From NCBI GenBank assembly GCA_002197995.1, contig NGZR01000002.1, positions 1,612,001-1,676,000 of the forward strand: a DNA stretch of 64,000 nucleotides, written 5' to 3'. The position numbers and the translations under genes were made by a program. Positions 56,579 to 64,000 of the stretch are shown here, piece by piece; the first letter of the stretch is position 1, and each line of letters begins with the position of its first letter. Source of the stretch: Gaeumannomyces sp. JS-464. Its lineage: Eukaryota; Ascomycota; Sordariomycetes; Magnaporthales; Magnaporthaceae. The notes beneath the pieces are model-generated. The model was given only the letters and a program-made list of their open reading frames with translations, searched no databases and had not been told where the DNA came from.

Positions 56579-59500
56579 GATTGATAACCGTGTAATGCTG
56601 GTTGGGTTCTGCCCTTGAATCGTGGGTATATCAAGGACTGATTCGTGTGGGTGGATTTAAGTCCTTCGGCCAGTGGGGCTCTGCTCGGCAGGCAGTGCGC
56701 CCGGACAGATACGACGCCCAAGACGACGACGTTGCAAGCAAGGCCGGGGGTCTAGGGGAGTTTGTTTTCACATGCCTGGTGATCTTTGACATGTTTGCAT
56801 AAACTGTAACAAAAGTTTATCTTTATCGTGAAGAAGCTTTGGGGATTCCCTGTGCGGGATCGACGCGCCGTTTTCATCTCATCGGATTGTCAATTCCACC
56901 TACGTCCCTGCAATGGGTCCAAGGGCGCGGCGGGTTGAGCACGCAGAAACAAAAGGGCGGTGGTTTCAGCGCCGCCGCCTGCCGAGAGGAGTCTGGCAGT
57001 CGCTTGATGATCGAAAAGGTGGTGCCCGCTTGCTGGTTTGTTTCGCGCTTGGCTGACTTGCATGTTTCATCCCCGCGGTGCGTTGTATAGGATGGGGACA
57101 AGCCCCTTTCAGGACAGCAAAGCCTCCTACCTCTGTTATTGTTGTGCTCCTCACCAATTACAAGCGTGTAGCTTTCTCGCTCTGCACCACCTCGCTTGCT
57201 TGATCTCGATGGCGCTGTCGTGTGATGCTTGCTGACAACAGACACGGACGGACTACTCACCATGGAACCTACCCACAGAACCAGGACCTTTGAGCCACGC
57301 TTGGAAACTCCCAGCGGGCCTCACTTGGGCGCGCCACGGAACGGAAAGCCAAGTAGCCGCCTCTCAGAGACAATATGGGTGGCCCAACGACTCTGGCGCG
57401 TGACGCAACGGCCGGCATGATGGCACAATACTGTTGAACATGGAGGCTCGCTGGGCGGCGCACCCTCGGATCCGTCCTGGATCAGCTCTGGAAGCGGATC
57501 GCCGATAGGCTCATCAAGTTTTTATCAAGATCGTGACTCTGCTCGCCCAGTCGTTGGCTACGCCCTCGACCGCCGCGCCGAGACTGCCCTCGAGGTCTGC
57601 CAGTCATGGGCGTCCGACACTGTTACTTGAACTATATAAGCAGGGCTGCAGGCGCAGGCGCGCTGTGGCCTTTACCGCGTAAAGATGTGAAGTATCTGCC
57701 CGGCTTTTTACTGAATGGAACTACTGAAGGACGGTTTACATGGATTTGGATATTTTTTCTGCCTCTTTCTTTCTCACAATCATTCGGCTCGGCCTGAATT
57801 TTATCGGGACTTGGCCCAACCTTGCAGCCTCCTTGCCAAAGTGCTTGCCAGTCTTCCAGTCAGCCTGTTAACTTTGTTCGGGTTTTGTCCTTTCCCGGGT
57901 GTCCTGCAAACTCGCCGGCATCAAAGCACGACATCCGTCTGTTGCAACCAGGATGTCGGCTGGTGGGTTGAGGGCACAAAACACGAGATTCGAGGATCAT
58001 CATCAAGAAGGATCATCCCGTCCGACCTCTGCCTTACTCTCTTGACACCTCTCCTTCTACACGCTATCCTCCATCGCCCCCAGCCCTGCCTCGTTGACGC
58101 TCTGGAGCTCTAAACATAGATGGCCGAAGAGGCAGCCTGGTTGTGCCACTCGCACCACTCAAACCCCAACCCGCGGTCATTTGCCTCGGCGCGCCCGAGT
58201 GTTACCCGGCGCCGTCTCGCAGCGTCCACATGTCTAACAAGGAGACGCGTTCTGTTGCACTGCGCGCTTCCATGCAAGCAGAGCTTCGGAGGAGGTATCT
58301 CAACAATGAGATATGGTAGGTTGGAGAGGTTCACCAGCAATCTACCCCGTGCTGCCCTGCGTGACTAGACCGACGAGATATGGCAACTTCGAGACCTTCC
58401 TGTCAGAATCGAGGTCACCATTCTCAACCGCCTCGCCACCGGCATCTGTCTTGCCAGCCTCAAATATCGTTCCCGATGTCTCAGTCGGTGCCCTACACTC
58501 CCTGAAGGCTGGTCACGGTGAGAGACGTGCATACATATATCACACGGGCAGGCTAGAGAAACGTCCTCGGCCTACGCGGCTTTGTTGACGGATGGACAAT
58601 CCGGGGAACACTTTGTCGTGTGTAGTTACACACAGAGTACCTTGGGGCGCGCGGCCTAAGCAAACTGACCAGAGTGCCACATTGGGCAGACATACACATA
58701 CACGCATCTCCTCAGCCCCCTGCCGCCCGCCATGTCACCTCCTGAGAGACACGTAACCAGTGTCGCGGACGCGCCCGAAGCGGCCCAGCGGCCCGCTGGA
58801 TCTATGAGCACATGGCGTCATTGGCTGCTACCTCGACATTGACCTCAAAAACCAACCGCAGGCGACTCTCGGCCGGAAGCGGAGATATATTCGGGTCAGA
58901 GACGAAGTTACCCGCGGCCAGTACAAGCCCTGGAACGTCTCTCCTGCATCACAACATCGACGCAGACCGACAACGTGTGTTCCGGGTAACGACAACCCCT
59001 GGAATCTCGCATGTCGTGTCGGGGACAGACTGCGCTGCTGTGTTTCCTTGGTGAGCTGGCGCGCGCGCCCAATCACGGAAGTGGGTCGGCGGTCTGTCGT
59101 CTTTGGGGAACCAGACAGGCAGGGGCGGTCTCAGACCCGGGAAACGGTGAAACCCTGATGTGGTTTGGTTCCGGATTCCGCGGGGCCTATGCCGTACCCG
59201 GAAAGGCCATTTCCAGGTTTACCGGTAACTGGTAGGGAACCGGGGTGCCCATCGTTTCTTTTACATAACTCACTCGAAAGAAGGTTTGTGGAAATTGGAC
59301 CCCTGTTAATCATGAACCCCCCTCGCCGCCACGAAATAAAACCACATGACTGCCGTTTCGTGATGGTATTTCGACTACCGAAAGGGAGGTCGGAAGCAAA
59401 AGGTCAGTGGCAGGGTTGTATTGTTATTGAATCGCTACGCGGACTGGAGGGGATCGCTTGGCTGTCGGGACACTAGGGCGATGCAGCCAAGGCCGTCCAG

Positions 59501-59783
59501 GCCCTTTTCCCCCTCCTGTGTGTTCATAGTATTCACGAAGCGTTCCCAATTAGGAAGCCAAGGGTCCACATGCACACCGTTTGTTGTTTGATGGAAAGGG
59601 ACGGTGATCTCCTGGGACGGATCTCGGCACCTGCAGTAGCGCAAAGGATTATGAGGTCGTTACGCCAGTGGGGAGAGATGCATTATGTGGCACCTGACGA
59701 GCAACTCCCGCCGGGGCTTTTGTTGATGCCCCCAACCTGAGCATTATAAGGTGGTTGGCTTCGTGTGCCACGCCAAAGACCAA
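56579..59783. other. Intergenic region, no firmly supported gene
   Basis: About 3.2 kb. A good TATA box (CTATATAAG, near 57632-57640) is followed by pyrimidine-rich leader-like DNA and an ATG at 58120, but the frame from it does not look like a protein. Short protein-like pieces are visible in different frames: SNKETRSVALRASMQAELRR at 58228-58290 and RYGNFETFLSESRSPFSTA from about 58377. They could be remains of a broken gene; I cannot join them. GC-rich degenerate short repeats lie at 59120-59250. Confidence 0.35.
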
Positions 59784-61325
59784 TCATGAGCGAAATACGG
59801 CTACCTGGTGGTGTACTTCCCTGATTCGCAGCGGATGCGTGTGCCAAACAATCACTTCCATCAGAGGCCCATGTGCTCCATTAGGTGCAACGAGCTGCCT
59901 GCCGAAATATCGCCTCATCCGATCCACCTCGGCCTCTTCCTTGCCATGAAAGGAAGTCGTGATTGCTCAGTTGCCGCCAAGGAAGGACGGCGTCGAGCAG
60001 TGAGTCGACGTTTGCGATGTCCTCCATGCAGCGATGGTGCCCGGCCGTTTGGCCTTTAGTTTCTCTAGCGCGTGCTCCCACGCCTCGGCTAGGTCCCACT
60101 GGATAGCTTCACTGTTGGCCGGGAGCGGGGAAGGGAACGTGCCGGCCAGCTTTGCCCTTCTCAGGGCGATGGTGCTGCTGCTCTCGTCACCCCGGTTCCC
60201 CTGTCCACTCGGGCAGCTGACCCCATTCCGATCGATGGAGCGGAGAAACTCGTAGCAGGGATGCAGGGTGCTGGTGAAGTCGTAGTCGAGAAGAGCCGTG
60301 ATGCGAGCGGAGGAAGGGGTCTACCAGGATGTTGAAGGTGTCTGTGACCTTGCGAATTAGCACACACAAAGTCTATGTAGATGTGATCTTGGCATGGATG
60401 GAGAATGAGGGGTGGTTTGCCCACTAAAGTCCCGTGCAATCATCCTCTCATCTCGAGACGCAAGCGAGGCGAACTGGGCAGGCAAGCCCGTCTCGAGGAA
60501 AGCCTCGAGCCGCTCCCGCACCCGTCCGCCCGCCAGCCCTGGATGTGGGGGCTCGCGTCGGCCAGCGCGAGCTTGGCCCGGAACCTGGCGCGGTATGATT
60601 GCTCGAACGAGCCCCACGGCCCCGCGCCGACGGTGACCATGGGCGCGCTGACAACCTCCCCGGCCGGGTCGAACGCCACGCCGCCCCAGCCGCGGACCGT
60701 GGCCGGAAGCTCGTAGTCCTGAAGGCCCTTGAGCAGCGCCGCCATCTGCGCCACCACGGCCTTTTTCTGGGCTGCGTCCATGGTCTTGAAAGCTTCGTCG
60801 CCGGGCGTGCCAGGCATGCGCTCCTGGAGGATCCACTTATGGGAGCTGCTGCTGCTGCTGCCGCCCCATGCGAAGACGCGGGGCACCACGGGCGGGTCGA
60901 TGTGGCGCAGAGCGGCGGCGGCCATGCTCATGACGGCGACCTCGTTCTCGACGCGCGTGGCGCCGTGCATGCCCTGGGCGTCGCGGTTGGCAAGCCGCAG
61001 GATGAAGTGGCTGGTGCCGCTGGGAACCGGCACGCACCCAGGCTGCGGGGAGGGCGCGGGGCTGCCGCCGGCGACATGGACGTGGTAGACGAAGTTGTTG
61101 TATTTGAACGGGTAGTCCGGGTCGTACTAGACAGACGCGATGGTCCGCTTCACGGACTTGTTTTGGAGCGGCGCAGAGTGAGGCGCGCGCAGTCTTTCCG
61201 CTCTCGGGCCCAACGAGAGCCTGCATCGAACTTACATCGCCGCTGAGGCCTAGGTGCTTGGCGAGGATCTCGTCATGGATGAAATCCAACTGGTCCTGGT
61301 AATTTTCCTGGTTGGGGCTCGCCAT
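59784..61325 (-). CDS. APH-type phosphotransferase family protein (fungal)
   Basis: Fungal members of the aminoglycoside/choline kinase-like fold; the true substrate is unknown. Exon 1 (61236-61325) gives MASPNQENYQDQLDFIHDEI. A 99-base GTAAGT intron follows, then exon 2 from 61136 (YNNFVYHVHVAG, FILRLANRDAQG, ENEVAVMSMAAAALRHI, HKWILQERMPGTP). A second intron (60342-60424) joins ARDF to NTFNILVDP, keeping the Asp-to-Asn spacing of the Brenner loop. Then ALLDYDFTSTLHPCYEFLRS and, near the end, DIANVDSLLDAVLPWRQLSN. At least four frame breaks are needed: near 60522-60529, 60300-60307, 60024-60031 and 59948-59950. The loop reads A-R-D in the running frame, but CAC-GGG lies one frame over, so the usual H-G-D may be hidden by further indels. 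The stop at 59784 depends on the last correction; without it the frame ends at 59881. Corrected length is about 450 residues. A pseudogene is more possible here than for the housekeeping genes. Confidence 0.72.
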
Positions 61326-64000
61326 GTTGCTCCGTTGGCGGTGGTTGGCTTGGATCCCTTGCTGTTTCTGGCGAGAGGCGCGTGAAGAAAAGCGTGGGAC
61401 TTGGCGTCAAAAGCATCCAGTTCATGTTCCATCCAACGCTTTACCTTATGCGGTCTCCCTGAGCGTCGGGAAGGCCCTCCAAGCCTTGCGTCATCGATAC
61501 AGCAGGTAACCAACAGCCAAAGCTCTCGGATACCAGTTCAGAGGAGCCCACCAATCACGGCTTTCCCCGCGTTGGCACATCCATTTCTGTTTTAGTGAAG
61601 GATGCCCGGGGGACAACTGAGGGATTTGGACAGCTCATCCATCAGCCAAGGTTTGTTTCTCTTCTCTATTTTTTTTCCTCCTTTTTTTCCTTTCTTTCTC
61701 TTTTTTTCTCCCTTGACGAGCTACACCGAAGCACCTAAACGACGATCTCCAGTAGCTTACACCTCCTTCTAGGCCTACCGTGGTAGCCATGATGTGGGCT
61801 TAGGTAACGGGCTCCTCTGAGCTGCATCATGTTACATGCGAAATGGTGTCGCCACTCCACCAAAGAAACAAGCTAGAAGGTATGCATGGTGGCATGCAAG
61901 AGCAGCTGTCAGAATGCCCAACAATGGAGACGCCCGCCGTTTCCTCACCGTTTGATATCTATTCAGCGCGGTGGCTGGAAGTGATGATTTTTTTATTTAT
62001 TTCTTTCTTTCTTTCTTTATTTTTTTATTATTTTTTTATTTCTTTTTTTTTAAAAAAAAAAAACTGTCTATCCGCCGGAGCCCGGGGGGCGAAAAAAAAA
62101 AATCTTCTCAAGGTCGACGGATGTGTGCATCGACAGATCCAGACCGCCTCGCCGAACCAGCGAAGGCCAAGCCGTGGTCCGCCCCAACCACCCCGTGTTC
62201 AAATCGGCACCTTGGCGGTTCGGGCAAAGGTAGGCGGCCCATGGGAAGGGAGAGGCCGTGTTGCTTATCTGCATTGGGGTCATTGAGCGCGGGAGCTGAG
62301 TGGCATGCCAGAAAAACTGGCCGTGGGTGCTTGGCGCTAAGGCGTCTACCGTGTGACTATCACGAGACGGCCATGCGCTGCGCTGTGGCGTTGCGGCTTG
62401 GCCGTCGTCGACAAAGAGAAAGCGAAAGCTGGTGTCAGCAGGCATGGGGGAGAAGACAAAAAAAAAAAGTGCCCCCCTCTCGGGACTTGCCCACTTGACC
62501 CCCAAGCCTGGGACTCATATCCGAGTGCTACGGAACGGGAAGGCTGAGGAGATGGTGGAGAGATTTAAATGCCGACGCCTCGTCTGAGCCACGACGGGCG
62601 GGCAGCCAAACACGAAAGGAAAACCAGTTATTCACAGCAACTAGGGCTGCCACTCGCGGACGTCCCATTTTAGTTGAGGCCTACCGCCTGTCAGCGCTGT
62701 TCGTTTGGGCCGAATGCTCGCCATGAATATCAGCCGGCCGCCGACACCTAATGAGTAATAAAAGAGGCAGACGGAAGAGATTTGAGAAGACGGAAAACGG
62801 AGAACGACGATCAGCAGAAAAACCGCCCACCAACGTTGCACCACACAACAGCACGCCAGCACGCGTGGGCAAGCGGTGAGGAAACTTCGGTTGGGGTGGT
62901 GCGGCGGCGGGCGGCCGAGTGGTTGAGCCTGGGGCAGATGTGGGGGTGCTGGAAGACGGTGCTGGCACCCCGCGTGGGTCCAGTCTGGAAGCTTTGGGGC
63001 CACTGCAGAGAAAATCCAGCCTGCCGTATCCACCAATCTTGGCCCGGTGTCAGAATTCCCCAAGGTTCCTTTGCTGCAGGTCGTGCTTCATCGCCGATGA
63101 GGAAGACCGGGTCCAGGTCTTGTTCGGAAGGGATGAAGGGAGCAGCTGGGCCCTGTCCTAGCTTCTTCGCAAGCGCCATCCTCCCAGCTGATAAGGTGAT
63201 GGCTTATGGACTCAAGAGTCTCCAGAAGTTGCCAAAACTTGCAGAAAACGAAACTCCCGCGATTTGCAACCCTATCTCGCGCCGCGAGCCAGCCACTATC
63301 AGCTACCCACGTCCGAGTTCGGCCTGGACTTGACGCTGTGTATCCCCCACGTTGTGTTTTTCTTTCCCACCCTGTTCAACCGTCTTGTCTCTGCCTGCCG
63401 CACAGCATTTGCGGCAATGTGACATCCGCAAGAACGGACATATTATGCGAGGCCAGATATACACCGGTCGCTCTCCAGTCCCATAAGCCATTTGCTAAAA
63501 ATTGACGGGAACAACTGGGGTTTGCCGTGTCAGAAGGGGCCACGCGGAACCGCCTTCAGCTCCTCGGCTGGAGCAGTCGTTGGGCGCTTTGGTAGGGAGC
63601 CCATGTTCGGGACGTGGCGCCTGGGCCACTTTGGCTGGTTGCTGGCTGGCTGGCTCGTTCCCCATCAGTAACACGAACAAGCTCCGTCCGAAAGCCGGCG
63701 GCCACTGCTGGGCAGACCGAGGCATGTCCGCCGAGACGCATTGATGGACAGACAGAGATTGCTGTGTGGTGATAAATACGACGAGAAAATCCTTTTCCTG
63801 GGGCCTGACTCGAGAGAACCAAGAAAACATGAGCCGTCTAAACGGGTTTGTCCACTGGCCTGTCATGCAATGCATATTGGGAATTCAGAAGCCAGCGACG
63901 AACCACCACAGAGCTCACAATCACCAACCCCCTCGGCCAGGGGCCGTCCTCGGTAACCGGCGGGGCGGCTCTGGTGCAGGGGAAATGATGTGGAGGCTGA
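61326..64000. other. Right end, no supported gene
   Basis: About 2.7 kb. T-rich tracts lie at 61665-61715 and 61985-62051, the latter with TTTC and TTTA repeats, T9 directly followed by A12 at 62043-62063. A tRNA-Ser/Leu-like A-box lies at 62913-62927 without a matching B-box. Open frames of up to 183 codons have no protein-like character. Confidence 0.45.

Noticed and set aside
62190..62215. T-loop-like TTCAAATC
   Set aside because: Flanking bases cannot form a T-stem and no tRNA body surrounds it on either strand.

Overview
The window looks like nuclear DNA of a filamentous ascomycete (Pezizomycotina, most likely Sordariomycetes). The grounds are GC-rich coding sequence, short GT-AG introns of 59 to 181 bases with CTAAC/CTGAC-like branch sites, an intron-containing tRNA-Ala, and fungus-typical families (HET domain, HeLo domain, SH3-Cdc25 RasGEF, fungal APH-type kinase). 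No species can be named from sequence alone.

Layout. 1-2534: no gene seen. 2535-4373 (-): MFS transporter. 5195-6297 (+): secreted nucleoside hydrolase. 7901-12028 (-): SH3/RasGEF exchange factor of the Cdc25 type. 12029-27802: about 15.8 kb without a recognisable gene, holding many long homopolymers, microsatellites and one tRNA-like, poly(A)-tailed SINE candidate. 27803-38247: an accessory island with a protein kinase-Sel1-ankyrin gene (-), a HET-domain gene (-) and a divergently transcribed HeLo-domain pseudokinase gene (+). 38645-45043 (-): three conserved housekeeping genes, namely Mgs1/WRNIP1 clamp-loader-like AAA+ ATPase, mitochondrial Isa1 and an ARMH3-like (DUF1741) protein with six exons. 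46076-46509 (+): small coiled-coil hypothetical. 51057-55559 (+): a 1500-residue low-complexity protein of unknown function. 56486-56578 (-): tRNA-Ala(TGC). 59784-61325 (-): APH-type phosphotransferase. The rest has no supported gene.

How the parts may work together. The island at 27.8-38.2 kb has the look of a fungal allorecognition or regulated-cell-death locus: a HET domain, a HeLo membrane-toxin-type N-terminus on a kinase fold that has lost its catalytic Asp (the domain order of MLKL), and a neighbouring kinase with all catalytic residues and C-terminal ankyrin repeats. A kinase-plus-pseudokinase-executioner relation is my inference. The other genes are unrelated housekeeping or metabolic genes.

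Quality caution. Eleven of the twelve protein genes, including housekeeping ones, need about 25 single-base frame corrections, mostly at homopolymers. The best explanation is residual indel error in the assembly rather than mass pseudogenisation. Coordinates of affected genes therefore span the whole gene and cannot be translated as they stand.
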